48,205 bases of DNA from Bifidobacterium imperatoris (GTDB taxonomy: Bacteria > Actinomycetota > Actinomycetes > Actinomycetales > Bifidobacteriaceae): positions 1-48,205 of the forward strand of contig NZ_NMWV01000020.1 in the NCBI RefSeq assembly GCF_002860405.1, written 5' to 3'. The notes under the pieces are model-generated. The model was not told the origin of the DNA. It did no database searches and saw only the letters and a list, made by a program, of their open reading frames with translations. Shown here piece by piece: positions 7,843 through 15,787 of the stretch. The position numbers were made by a program, and so were the translations under genes. Position 1 is the first letter of the stretch; every line of letters begins with the position of its first letter.

Positions 7843-8733
7843 ATGCAGGATGATCAGGATAACGAATCGCTGCCGATTTCCGTGATTGCCGAAACTCCGA
7901 GCGCGAATCCGCTGCAATCTGCGGACGCTGCAGTCACCGATGCTGCCAATGCGGCCGCTGATGCCGAATCCTCGGCCCGTGACCTACGCACTTTGCAAGT
8001 GGCCGATCATGGTGTTGATGTAACTCCGGTGCCGCCTGCCGTAGTGGTGGTTGGCAGAGGATCGCAAAAAACCGTGGCTCGTCACGCCAAGAGTGCAGCC
8101 GAACCCGATGATGGTGGGTTCACGTTGCGCGACTTCTTTATCTGGTGCGGCATACCGGTACTGATTGTGCTGCTGATTCGTATTTTCCTCGTGGGATTCT
8201 ACGAAATTCCATCTCGATCCATGATGGATACGATTGTGCCCGGAGATCGAGTGGTGGCCAGCAAACTCACCCCGAAATACTTTGATTTGCAACGCGGCGA
8301 CGTGGTGGTCTTCAAAGATCCAAACAATTGGCTGAGCGCCGAGCAAAGTAACGGCCTCGGCGGAGGATTCCTTATCAAACGTCTGATTGGTTTGCCTGGC
8401 GACACCGTGGAGTGCAAGGGCGCCGGTCAGCCGATCACCATCAATGGTGTGGCGATTAATGAATCCTCTTATATTCGCCCCGGCGTGGATCCGAGTGCCT
8501 TCCCATTCTCGGTGACCGTGACCGAAGGCCATGTGTTTGTGATGGGGGACAATCGCGCTAATTCCGCCGATTCCCGCTACCATCAAGACGATGGAGATCA
8601 CGGCTTGGTGCCCATCTCCGATGTAGTGGGTACCGGCCTGGTGACGTACTGGCCTCTTAACCGCATTGGCGTGCTCGACGCCCATCATGGTGTCTTCGCC
8701 AACGTCCCTGACCCCACTTCCTCCGCTTCCTGA
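7843..8733 (+). CDS. lepB: Signal peptidase I
   Basis: A 296-residue type I signal peptidase that cuts signal peptides from exported proteins at the outer face of the membrane. A hydrophilic N-terminal extension of about 95 residues is followed by one membrane segment (about 98-119). Then come the catalytic Ser126 in EIPSRSMMDT, the general base Lys179 in LIKRLIGLPGD, and the C-terminal box MGDNRANSADSR. The membrane and catalytic part is of normal size. The Ala/Asp-rich N-terminus is low in complexity. GGAGG lies 8 bp before the ATG. The order rplS-lepB-rnhB is common in actinobacteria. Confidence 0.95.
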   Translation: MQDDQDNESLPISVIAETPSANPLQSADAAVTDAANAAADAESSARDLRTLQVADHGVDVTPVPPAVVVVGRGSQKTVARHAKSAAEPDDGGFTLRDFFIWCGIPVLIVLLIRIFLVGFYEIPSRSMMDTIVPGDRVVASKLTPKYFDLQRGDVVVFKDPNNWLSAEQSNGLGGGFLIKRLIGLPGDTVECKGAGQPITINGVAINESSYIRPGVDPSAFPFSVTVTEGHVFVMGDNRANSADSRYHQDDGDHGLVPISDVVGTGLVTYWPLNRIGVLDAHHGVFANVPDPTSSAS

Positions 8734-8747
8734 ATTCCTTTTTCCTT

Positions 8748-8794
8748 GGCTCCCCTTGTCAGGGGAGCTGTCGGTGAAGCCGACGGAGGGGTAG
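8748..8794 (+). repeat. Two-hairpin dispersed repeat, copy 2
   Basis: Starts GGCTCCCCTTGTCAGGGGAG; the second stem is GTCGGTGAAGCCGAC, followed by GGAGGGGTAG. It lies in the 112-bp gap between lepB and rnhB. Confidence 0.75.
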
Positions 8795-8845
8795 TTCTTC
8801 GGTGGAAGTTTTGAAACGCATTGAGTTGTTTATCGGAGGTAAGGC

Positions 8846-9538
8846 ATGCCGAAAATCACGCCAACACTGGAACTTGAACATAGCCTTGCCTCCCAAGGCT
8901 ATGACTTGATCGTTGGCTTCGATGAAGTTGGGCGCGGAGCGCTCGCCGGGCCGGTAATGGTTGGCTGCGCTGCGATCTGGGCGCGCGATTTGAACACCCT
9001 CGATGTTCCCGCAGGCGTAGCCGATTCCAAAATGCTCACCGAACATCGCCGCGAAGCCATCTACGACGAACTGTGTAACTGGTGTGCCGCCTGGGCGGTG
9101 GGCCAGGCCAGCAATACTGAAATCGACGACTGGGGCATCTCCTATGCGCTTGGCATTGCCGCCCTGCGTGCGCTTACCCAAGCCGAACGGCAGCTTGGGA
9201 TGAGAGCCGATCAGCCGCTGCGAGTCGGCGCAATCCTCGATGGTCCAAGCGACTACATCACCAAAGCGTTAGACACTTTTGATGCGCCAGACGTACCGAT
9301 TCCGGCCGCAGTCACCACCAAAGTCAAAGGTGACCAGCATTGTGCCACGGTAGCTACCGCCGCGGTGATTGCCAAAGTCACTCGAGACCGGCTCATGGTC
9401 GACCTTGCACGCAGCCATCCGCAGTATGCGCCATACGAATGGGAGCACAACAAAGGATATGGCTCTGCGGCTCACCGTGCAGCCATTGCCGCCCAAGGCC
9501 CGACTCCGCTGCATCGCATCAGCTGGCATCTGACCTGA
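8846..9538 (+). CDS. rnhB: Ribonuclease HII
   Basis: A 230-residue RNase HII that cuts the RNA strand of RNA-DNA hybrids and removes misincorporated ribonucleotides. The hallmark GFDEVGRGALAGPV gives the active-site Asp26 and Glu27. Further acidic residues are in ILDGPSDY and the following VKGDQ. A Tyr/His ending (YEWEHNKGYGSAAH) is typical of the family. GGAGG lies 7 bp before the ATG. It follows lepB on the same strand, separated by a dispersed repeat. Confidence 0.96.
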   Translation: MPKITPTLELEHSLASQGYDLIVGFDEVGRGALAGPVMVGCAAIWARDLNTLDVPAGVADSKMLTEHRREAIYDELCNWCAAWAVGQASNTEIDDWGISYALGIAALRALTQAERQLGMRADQPLRVGAILDGPSDYITKALDTFDAPDVPIPAAVTTKVKGDQHCATVATAAVIAKVTRDRLMVDLARSHPQYAPYEWEHNKGYGSAAHRAAIAAQGPTPLHRISWHLT

Positions 9539-9618
9539 GTTGTTGCGGATACGCGAATAATGAGAGCCGTGGTCTGCGAATGAGAGGGAGTGGACCTTAT
9601 TCCCCGCGACACGGCAAT

Positions 9619-9635
9619 GTGAGCGTTAACGCTCC
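9619..9635 (+). promoter_or_regulatory. AraQ/LacI-type operator upstream of the regulator gene
   Basis: GAGCGTTAACGCTC (9622-9635) is a perfect 14-bp palindrome preceded by TGT, giving TGTGAGCGTTAACGCTC. It is the same kind of site as TGTGAGCGCTAACA upstream of araB. It lies about 90 bp before the chosen regulator start, which suggests autoregulation. Confidence 0.65.
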
Positions 9636-9724
9636 TTGATGAAAACGCGCTAAAGTCAATACCAGCAATGCCATTCAACGGCTGTGCAATGGATGCCAGT
9701 CGCGAGCGGAAAGGTTCAGGTGGT

Positions 9725-10840
9725 ATGGTGAACAGCCGCAAACCAAGCAAGCGTCCGTCCATGTTCGAGGTGGCCAAACTTGCCGGAGTGAGTCATCAGA
9801 CTGTTTCCCGCGTAATCAACAATTCTCCGGACGTTTCCGATGCCACCCGCGCCAAGGTTCAGGCCGCAGTCAATCAGCTGGGTTACCGTCCATCCAATTC
9901 CGCGCGCGCATTGGCCTCCCACCGTTCGCGCACCATCGGCCTGATCGCAGGCGGCATGAAGTTCTTCGGCCCTATTTCCGCCATCGCGTCCATTGAATCC
10001 ATCGCGCGCGAGCACGGGCTGTTCATGAGTGTCATGATGGTGCACGAGGCGCTATGCACGCAGGCTGAATTCGATAACCTGTGCGATACGTTCATCGAAC
10101 AGAACGTGGATGCTTTTATTTTCCTCACGCCGACTGATGTGATGTTTGCGGCGGCCTGCCGAGCCAAAGTCAACCAGCCTCGCGTTATCGTGACCTCTAC
10201 TCACGGTCAAATGACCGTGCGCGAGGGCTTGAGCCTGATTTCTTCGGATAATAAGCGACGTACTGCGCTGGTTGGTGTTGATCAGTGGGATGCGATGGCC
10301 AAAGTGGTGAGGCTGATGAGCGAATATGGCCATAAATCCGCGCTGTATTTCGCTGGTCCGAACGAATGGCGTGACGCGCATACGCGTCTAGACGCATGGC
10401 GCAAACTTTCGGCCATGCACTCCATCGATTCGCAAATAGTGCGTTGCCATACCTGGAATTCCGACGAATCCTATGCGCAGATGAACCACCTGCTTGACGA
10501 ATATGGTGTTAAAGGTGCGCCGCTGCCCACGGCGGTAGTGGCTGCGAACGACAGCCAGGCAGTAGGCATTATTCGTTCTCTGCATGAGCATAAGATCAGG
10601 ATTCCGCAGGATATCAGCGTTGTAGGCTTCGACGATATGCCTGGCATGGATAACTTGTATCCGCCACTGACCACCGTGCACCCTGATTTTGAGGCGTTGG
10701 GTGGCGCCGCCATGCGTGAAACATTGCGTCTTTTGGGGGAAGGCTCCGAGCCTGTGTTCCTTACTAATCAGCACAGCGTGGGATTGATTCCCGCCAAGGT
10801 GATGAGCCGCAGCTCGCTGGGTCCCGCCCCACGCAGGTAA
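9725..10840 (+). CDS. araQ: LacI-family regulator, probably AraQ (arabinose regulator)
   Basis: About 371 residues in the LacI/GalR layout. The HTH (MFEVAKLAGVSHQTVSRVIN) lies at residues 13-32, followed by hinge residues NSARALASHRSRTIGLI and a sugar-sensing domain with VVAANDSQAVGIIRSL and VVGFDDMPGMDNL. The start at 9725 has AAAGG and GGTGG upstream. In-frame ATGs at 9668 and 9689 are possible but would add an unusual leader. It stands just before araB, and matching operators lie in front of both genes. Bifidobacteria are known to control araBDA and some central sugar genes with a LacI-type AraQ. Assignment to AraQ rests on position and operators. Confidence 0.8.
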   Translation: MVNSRKPSKRPSMFEVAKLAGVSHQTVSRVINNSPDVSDATRAKVQAAVNQLGYRPSNSARALASHRSRTIGLIAGGMKFFGPISAIASIESIAREHGLFMSVMMVHEALCTQAEFDNLCDTFIEQNVDAFIFLTPTDVMFAAACRAKVNQPRVIVTSTHGQMTVREGLSLISSDNKRRTALVGVDQWDAMAKVVRLMSEYGHKSALYFAGPNEWRDAHTRLDAWRKLSAMHSIDSQIVRCHTWNSDESYAQMNHLLDEYGVKGAPLPTAVVAANDSQAVGIIRSLHEHKIRIPQDISVVGFDDMPGMDNLYPPLTTVHPDFEALGGAAMRETLRLLGEGSEPVFLTNQHSVGLIPAKVMSRSSLGPAPRR

Positions 10841-10859
10841 ATATCGTCTGTTATTTCGT

Positions 10860-10906
10860 GGCTCCCCTTGTTAGGGGAGCTGGCGGCAAAGCCGACTGAG
10901 GGGTAG
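10860..10906 (+). repeat. Two-hairpin dispersed repeat, copy 3
   Basis: GGCTCCCCTTGTTAGGGGAG is followed by a second stem (GGCGGC-AAA-GCCGAC) and TGAGGGGTAG. It lies between the AraQ-like gene and the araB promoter. Confidence 0.75.
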
Positions 10907-10955
10907 TTAATAAGAGATGCGTTGCATCAATAAGCGATTCACTTGCTGTTATCGA

Positions 10956-10970
10956 TTCGTTATAAACGAA
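10956..10970 (+). promoter_or_regulatory. Palindrome TTCGTTATAAACGAA upstream of the araB promoter
   Basis: TTCGTT and AACGAA pair perfectly around ATA, about 14 bp before the proposed -35 box. It could be a second regulator site. Its sequence differs from the AraQ-type operator. Confidence 0.35.
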
Positions 10971-10983
10971 ATAACGCTATAAG

Positions 10984-11012
10984 TTGTGTCGAACCTCGGT
11001 TATAGGTACAAT
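10984..11012 (+). promoter_or_regulatory. Predicted sigma-70-type promoter of araBDA
   Basis: A -35-like TTGTGT (10984-10989) and a -10-like TACAAT (11007-11012) are spaced 17 bp apart. The araB ATG is at 11095, leaving a leader of roughly 75 bases that contains the operator at 11026-11039. Confidence 0.55.
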
Positions 11013-11025
11013 AATTTTCGGAAAT

Positions 11026-11039
11026 TGTGAGCGCTAACA
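11026..11039 (+). promoter_or_regulatory. AraQ/LacI-type operator overlapping the araB transcript start region
   Basis: TGTGAGCGCTAACA has the CG centre and TGTKAGCGCTMACA pattern of LacI-family operators. It begins 13 bp after the -10 box, a position that would block transcription when occupied. Confidence 0.7.
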
Positions 11040-11094
11040 GAAGTGCCCCAAAGAAGGGGAGCAAACCCCGGCGCTCCACAGGGTAAGGATAGAT

Positions 11095-12741
11095 ATGGCA
11101 GTTATCGACAACGCGGCCGAGCAGGTCGCCAACATCGCCGAGAAGATTCGCGCGGGCAAAACCACGCTGGGTATTGAATTCGGCTCCACCCGAATCAAGG
11201 CCGTTCTGATTGACGACACCTTCCACACCATCGCTTCCGGCGACTACAGCTGGGCATCCCACCTCGAGGATGGCCTGTGGAGCTACTCCACCGAGGAAAT
11301 CTGGGGCGGCCTGCAGCACGCCTACGCTTCTATGGCCAACGATGTTGAGACCGCATATGGCGAAAAGCTCACCCACATCGGCCACATCGGCTTCTCCGCC
11401 ATGATGCACGGCTACCTCGCCTTCGACGAGAACGGCGAACTGCTCGTCCCGTTCCGCACCTGGCAGAACACCAACACTTCCGAAGCTCACCAGAAGCTCT
11501 CCGAGCTGTTCCAGTACAACATTCCTGAACGCTGGTCCATCGCTCACCTTTACCAGGCCGTGCTCAACAAGGAAGAGCACGTTTCCAAGGTTGCATACTT
11601 CACCACTCTGGCCGGCTATGTGCACTGGAAGCTCACCGGCAAGAAGGTGCTCGGCGTTGGCGATGCCTCCGGTATGTTCCCGATCGATCCGACCACCCAC
11701 ACGTACGAAACCGAATTCATCGAGAAGTTCGACGCTCTGCCTGAGGTTGCCGCGCAGCCGTGGAAGCTGGAAAACCTACTGCCGACTCCGCTCGTTGCCG
11801 GTACTCCGGCTGGTGAGCTGACCGAGGAAGGCGCCAAGCTGCTCGACCCGTCCGGCACGCTGAAGCCTGGCATTGTGCTCGCTCCTCCGGAAGGCGACGC
11901 TGGCACCGGTATGGTGGCCACCAACTCCGTGCGCGTGCGTACTGGTAACGTCTCCGCTGGAACCTCCATCTTCGCCATGGTCGTGCTTGAGCATAAGCTC
12001 AAGGCTCTGCACCCGGAAGTCGACCTGGTCACCACCCCGGCCGGCGATTTGGCTGGTATGAGCCACGCCAACAACTTCACCTCCGACCTGAACGCTTGGG
12101 TTGGTCTGTTCGGTGAGTTTGCCAAGGCTATTGGCCAGCCTGTTGACGCAGGTACTTTGTACGGCACCCTGTTCCGCGCTGCTATCGCCGACGATGTGGA
12201 CGCCAACTGCGGTGGCCTCCTGAACTACCCGTTCCGCTCCGGCGAATTCCTGGCAGGTCTGCCGGAAGGCCGTCCGCTGTTCGCCCGTAGCCCTGAAGCT
12301 CACATGACTCTCGGCAACTTCATGCGCGCCCAGCTGTTCTCCGCATTCTCCCCGGTCAAGATTGGTATGGATGTGATGACCAAGCAGGAGCACGTGCAGA
12401 TCGATTCTCTCGTGGGCCACGGTGGCATCTTCACCACCCCGAAGGTCGCCCAGAAGATTCTGGCCGCCGCCTTCAACACCCCGATTAAGGTCATGTCCAC
12501 CGCCGCCGAAGGTGGCGCATGGGGCATGGCAGTGCTCGCCAACTACCTGTGGAACACCAACGAAGACCACTCCAACCTGGCTGATTACCTGGATGGTTGC
12601 GTTTTCAAGGATGCCCAGTCCGTTACCGAAACCCCGGTGGCCTCTGACGTAATCGGCTTCGAAGACTTCTTCGCACGCTTCTCCAAGGGGCTGCCGATCG
12701 AGCACACCGCCATCGAGTCCATCAACCTCGAAGACAAGTAA
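11095..12741 (+). CDS. araB: L-ribulokinase, FGGY family
   Basis: A 548-residue FGGY-family sugar kinase that phosphorylates L-ribulose to L-ribulose 5-phosphate. The N-terminal ATP/sugar domain opens with LGIEFGSTRIKAVLID. The middle contains GVGDASGMFPID, and the C-terminal ATPase domain contains RTGNVSAGTSIFAM and TAAEGGAWGMAVLANYLW. Position in the ara operon supports ribulokinase rather than xylulokinase. GTAAGGA precedes the ATG. araD and araA follow on the same strand, separated by unusually long, hairpin-rich spacers. Control by the AraQ-like repressor is likely from the operator in the leader. Confidence 0.93.
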   Translation: MAVIDNAAEQVANIAEKIRAGKTTLGIEFGSTRIKAVLIDDTFHTIASGDYSWASHLEDGLWSYSTEEIWGGLQHAYASMANDVETAYGEKLTHIGHIGFSAMMHGYLAFDENGELLVPFRTWQNTNTSEAHQKLSELFQYNIPERWSIAHLYQAVLNKEEHVSKVAYFTTLAGYVHWKLTGKKVLGVGDASGMFPIDPTTHTYETEFIEKFDALPEVAAQPWKLENLLPTPLVAGTPAGELTEEGAKLLDPSGTLKPGIVLAPPEGDAGTGMVATNSVRVRTGNVSAGTSIFAMVVLEHKLKALHPEVDLVTTPAGDLAGMSHANNFTSDLNAWVGLFGEFAKAIGQPVDAGTLYGTLFRAAIADDVDANCGGLLNYPFRSGEFLAGLPEGRPLFARSPEAHMTLGNFMRAQLFSAFSPVKIGMDVMTKQEHVQIDSLVGHGGIFTTPKVAQKILAAAFNTPIKVMSTAAEGGAWGMAVLANYLWNTNEDHSNLADYLDGCVFKDAQSVTETPVASDVIGFEDFFARFSKGLPIEHTAIESINLEDK

Positions 12742-12770
12742 TTCTCCTTTTCTCTGGCCCCCTCTGACAG

Positions 12771-12818
12771 GACATTGCCGTTAAGCAAACAACCCGGTGG
12801 GTTGTTTGTAGGCAATGT
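12771..12818 (+). other. Nested hairpin in the araB-araD spacer
   Basis: The outer arms ACATTGCC (12772-12779) and GGCAATGT (12811-12818) enclose an inner perfect hairpin, AAACAACCC (12787-12795) with GGGTTGTTT (12799-12807) and a 3-base loop. It directly follows a broken start of the two-hairpin repeat (GGCCCCCTCTGACAG, 12756-12770). It may protect the araB message end or lower araDA expression. Confidence 0.6.
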
Positions 12819-12837
12819 GCGAGACGACAGTCGAGCT

Positions 12838-12889
12838 GGCCCCCTCTGACGAGGGGGCTGTCAGCCGGAGGCTGACTGGGGGAGAGAAG
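12838..12889 (+). repeat. Two-hairpin dispersed repeat, copy 4 (C-rich variant)
   Basis: GGCCCCCTCTGACGAGGGGGC is the first stem-loop, followed by the second stem GTCAGCCGGAGGCTGAC, then TGGGGGAGAGAAG. A truncated start of the same repeat lies at 12756-12770. Both are in the araB-araD spacer. Confidence 0.75.
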
Positions 12890-12972
12890 CGGAAACACAG
12901 CCGGCCGCAAGGCCGTCCATATCCCAAAATTTCAACAATCGTTATCCGATCTAGTGGAAAGGAAATCCAACA

Positions 12973-13665
12973 ATGGCTACTTTGGCTGATTACGGCCCCG
13001 AGGTTCGTGCCGAGGTCAAGCAGGTTCGTGAGGTCGTCTCCACCCTGCACCAGCAGCTGATCAAGTGGAACCTGGTCGTGTGGACGGCTGGCAACGTGTC
13101 CCAGCGCCTGCATACCGCGGACCTGTTCGTCATCAAGCCGTCAGGCGTGCGCTACGAGAACCTGACGCCGAACTCGATGGTCGTGGTGGACCTGGATGGC
13201 AACGTGGTCGACGGCACCGAGGCCCCGTCCTCCGACACCGCCTCCCACGCGTACATCTACCGCAACATGCCTGACGTCTACGGTGTTGTGCACACCCACT
13301 CCACGTACGCTACCGCCTGGGCTGCTACTGGTCAGAACATTCCTTGCGGCCTGACCATGATGGGCGACGAGTTCGGCGGCCCGGTGCCGGTTGGCCCGTT
13401 CCGTCTGATCGGCTCCGAGGCCATCGGCAAGGGTGTTGTCGAAACCCTGAAGAAGTATCCGAAGTCGCCGGCCGTGCTGATGCAGAACCATGGTCCGTTC
13501 ACGATCGGCAAGGATGCCGAGGGTGCGGTGAAGGCCGCCGCGATGACCGAGGAGGTTGCTCACACGATGTGGGCCGCCAAGCAGCTCGGCGACATCATCG
13601 AGATCGACCAGGCCGATATCGATAAGCTCAACGACCGCTACCAGAACGTCTACGGTCAGCACTGA
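12973..13665 (+). CDS. araD: L-ribulose-5-phosphate 4-epimerase
   Basis: A 230-residue class II aldolase/epimerase that turns L-ribulose 5-phosphate into D-xylulose 5-phosphate, the entry to the bifid shunt. The family signature WTAGNVSQRL lies near residue 36. The zinc-binding HTHSTYATAW and the later QNHGPFTIG supply the metal histidines. Length matches the family. GGAAAGGAA precedes the ATG. The stop codon is part of a long hairpin unit (13663-13755). It sits between araB and araA. Confidence 0.96.
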   Translation: MATLADYGPEVRAEVKQVREVVSTLHQQLIKWNLVVWTAGNVSQRLHTADLFVIKPSGVRYENLTPNSMVVVDLDGNVVDGTEAPSSDTASHAYIYRNMPDVYGVVHTHSTYATAWAATGQNIPCGLTMMGDEFGGPVPVGPFRLIGSEAIGKGVVETLKKYPKSPAVLMQNHGPFTIGKDAEGAVKAAAMTEEVAHTMWAAKQLGDIIEIDQADIDKLNDRYQNVYGQH

Positions 13666-13755
13666 TTTGATGGAGTGTCCGCTGCGTTACGGAAGGCTCG
13701 ACGTACCTTCGTACGCCTTCGCCTTCCGCGCCTTGCGGCCACACACATCAAATCA
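13663..13755 (+). repeat. Long hairpin unit A at the araD stop codon
   Basis: The outer arms TGATTTGATG (13663-13672) and CATCAAATCA (13746-13755) pair perfectly. The inner core contains CGACGTACCTTCGTACGCC, itself a short hairpin. The first arm includes the araD stop codon TGA. The GCACTGA at the end of araD recurs after the unit at 13771. Confidence 0.65.
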
Positions 13756-13770
13756 CCGCTGACTTCGCCA

Positions 13771-13872
13771 GCACTGAGTTATCGGGCGTGTCTGCGGCGT
13801 TGCTCCTCGGTCGACGTACCTTCGTACGCCTTCCCTCGGTGCGCCTTGCATCCACACCCGCTAACTCAGTGC
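13771..13872 (+). repeat. Long hairpin unit B in the araD-araA spacer
   Basis: GCACTGAGTTA (13771-13781) and TAACTCAGTGC (13862-13872) pair perfectly. The core again carries TCGACGTACCTTCGTACGCC. GCACTGA recurs at 13876, so the motif occurs before, between and after units A and B. Confidence 0.65.
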
Positions 13873-13895
13873 TCCGCACTGATGCTACTTTCCCT

Positions 13896-13945
13896 GGCCC
13901 CCTCTGACGAGGGGGCTCCCGGCGAAGCCGGGTGGGGGAGAGAAG
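13896..13945 (+). repeat. Two-hairpin dispersed repeat, copy 5 (C-rich variant)
   Basis: GGCCCCCTCTGACGAGGGGGC is followed by a second stem CCCGGCGAAGCCGGG and TGGGGGAGAGAAG. The second stem has changed on both sides relative to other copies and still pairs. It lies about 70 bp before araA. Confidence 0.75.
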
Positions 13946-14017
13946 AAAAAAACAACGGTTCCGCAAGGAACTCAATCTTTACAACTCCACACAACGAAGT
14001 AAATAAAAGGAGCCATT

Positions 14018-15535
14018 ATGGCAATGGAAAACCCCTTTGAGGGCAAGGAAATCTGGTTCGGCGTTGGTTCTCAGGACCTGTACGGCGAGGAAGCTCTGCG
14101 TCAGGTCGCTGAGCACTCCGCTGAAATGGTCGACTACCTGAACAAGACCGGCAAGATCCCGGCCAAGATCGTTCTCAAGCCGACCCTGAAGTCCTCCGAT
14201 GGCGTCAAGCAGTTCATGGTTGAAGCCTCCGCTAACCCGGCCGTTATCGGTGTCATCACCTGGTGCCACACCTTCTCCCCGGCCAAGATGTGGATCCGTG
14301 GCCTCGAAGTGCTGACCAAGCCGCTGCTGCAGCTGGCCACTCAGCACCACAAGGAGATTCCGTGGGAGACCATCGACATGGACTTCATGAACCTGAACCA
14401 GGCCGCCCACGGCGACCGTGAGTTCGGTTACATCGTCTCCCGCCTTGGCATTCCGCGCAAGATCGTCGTCGGCCACTACACCGATCCGGAAGTCGCCGAG
14501 AAGGTCGGCACCTGGGCTCGCGCTTGCGCCGGCTGGGATGCTTCCAACAACATGAAGGTCATGCGCTGGGGCGACAACATGCGTAACGTTGCCGTCACCG
14601 AAGGCGACAAGACCGAAGCCGAGCGCGTGTTCGGCGCTTCCATCAACACCTGGGCCGTCAACGAGCTCGTCGCCGCATACGACGCCGTCAAGGACGATCA
14701 GGTCAAGGAAATCATCGAAGATTACAAGGCCAAGTACGACGTTGACCCAGCTCTGCTGGACGCCAAGTACGACTCCCTGTTCATCGCAGCCAAGGAAGAG
14801 GCTGCTATGGTCAACATGATGCGCGCCAACGGCTGCACCGCCGGCGTCGACAACTTCGAAGACCTTGGCGCTCTGCCGCAGCTGCCGGGCGTTGGCCCGC
14901 AGCGCTTCCCGTCCGAGTACGGCTGGGGCTTCTCCGCTGAAGGCGACTGGAAGACTGCTGTGCTGGTCCGCATCGGTGCCGTGATGGGCTACGGCCTTGA
15001 AGGTGGCGCCTCCCTCATGGAGGACTACTCCTACAACTTCACCGAGGGCAACGAGCTCGACATGGGCTCCCACATGCTCGAGGTCTCCCCGGCCATTGGC
15101 ACCATCGCCAAGCCGAAGCTGGAGATTCACCCGCTGGGCATCGGTGGCAAGGCCGACCCGGTCCGCTTGGTCTTCTCCGGCGCTCCGAAGAAGGATGCAG
15201 TCGTGGTCTCCATGGCCGACGAGCGCGAACGCTTCCGCCTGCTCATGGACGTCGTCGACGTTGTCGAACCGCAGGGCTCCCTCAAGGAACTGCCGTGCGC
15301 TCGCGCCGTCTGGAAGCCGCAGCCGGATCTGAAGACCGCTGTTCAGTGCTGGATCACCGCTGGCGGCTCTCACCACACCTGCATGACCACCTCCGTTGGT
15401 CGCGAGGCTTGGGAAGACTTCGCTCGCATCGCCGGCGTTGAGCTCGCCGTCATCGACGACAAGACCACCGCTCGCCAGTTCGAGAAGGAACTGCAGCTGT
15501 CCGAGATGTATCACCGCCTCGACAACCGTCACTGA
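14018..15535 (+). CDS. araA: L-arabinose isomerase
   Basis: A 505-residue isomerase that converts L-arabinose to L-ribulose, the first step of the pathway. Near the N-terminus, EIWFGVGSQDLYGEEALRQV is typical of AraA. The active-site region contains GEGGASLMEDYSYNF-like residues (here LEGGASLMEDYSYNFTEGNE) and the C-terminal GGSHHTCMTTSVG. Length matches the family (about 500). AAAAGGAG lies 7 bp before the ATG. It is the last gene of the ara cluster. Its stop codon is part of hairpin unit C, and a strong terminator follows at 15666. Codon use suggests high expression. Confidence 0.97.
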   Translation: MAMENPFEGKEIWFGVGSQDLYGEEALRQVAEHSAEMVDYLNKTGKIPAKIVLKPTLKSSDGVKQFMVEASANPAVIGVITWCHTFSPAKMWIRGLEVLTKPLLQLATQHHKEIPWETIDMDFMNLNQAAHGDREFGYIVSRLGIPRKIVVGHYTDPEVAEKVGTWARACAGWDASNNMKVMRWGDNMRNVAVTEGDKTEAERVFGASINTWAVNELVAAYDAVKDDQVKEIIEDYKAKYDVDPALLDAKYDSLFIAAKEEAAMVNMMRANGCTAGVDNFEDLGALPQLPGVGPQRFPSEYGWGFSAEGDWKTAVLVRIGAVMGYGLEGGASLMEDYSYNFTEGNELDMGSHMLEVSPAIGTIAKPKLEIHPLGIGGKADPVRLVFSGAPKKDAVVVSMADERERFRLLMDVVDVVEPQGSLKELPCARAVWKPQPDLKTAVQCWITAGGSHHTCMTTSVGREAWEDFARIAGVELAVIDDKTTARQFEKELQLSEMYHRLDNRH

Positions 15536-15623
15536 TTGATGGAGTGTCCTCGTCGTTGTTCCTCGGTCGACGTACCTTCGTACGCCTTCCCTCGGTACGC
15601 CTAGAGGGCACACGCATCAATCA
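15533..15623 (+). repeat. Long hairpin unit C at the araA stop codon
   Basis: TGATTGATG (15533-15541, including the araA stop) pairs with CATCAATCA (15615-15623). The core has TCGACGTACCTTCGTACGCC as in units A and B. The gene end CCGTCACTGATT (15527-15538) is repeated after the unit at 15635-15646, like a target duplication. Confidence 0.65.
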
Positions 15624-15665
15624 GCGCCGGCAGGCCGTCACTGATTCTTAACTTGAGAACTGCCC

Positions 15666-15703
15666 AAGGGCCGCTTCGGGAAACCGTAAGCGGCCCTTTT
15701 TCG
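15666..15703 (+). terminator. Rho-independent terminator of the ara operon
   Basis: AAGGGCCGCTT (15666-15676) pairs perfectly with AAGCGGCCCTT (15688-15698), followed by a T-run. It ends the araBDA transcript after hairpin unit C. Confidence 0.85.
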
Positions 15704-15787
15704 TTTGGTTTTGCGCATTATTGTGTGTATTCTTCTGCGCTTCCCCTCCATCTTTCGAACGTCTTGCCCATTTTTCCATACACATTT

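Noticed and set aside
13979..15613. 544-codon minus-strand open frame
   Set aside because: It is antisense to araA, whose identity is certain. Its composition is Gly/Val/Asp/His-rich, as in shadow frames.
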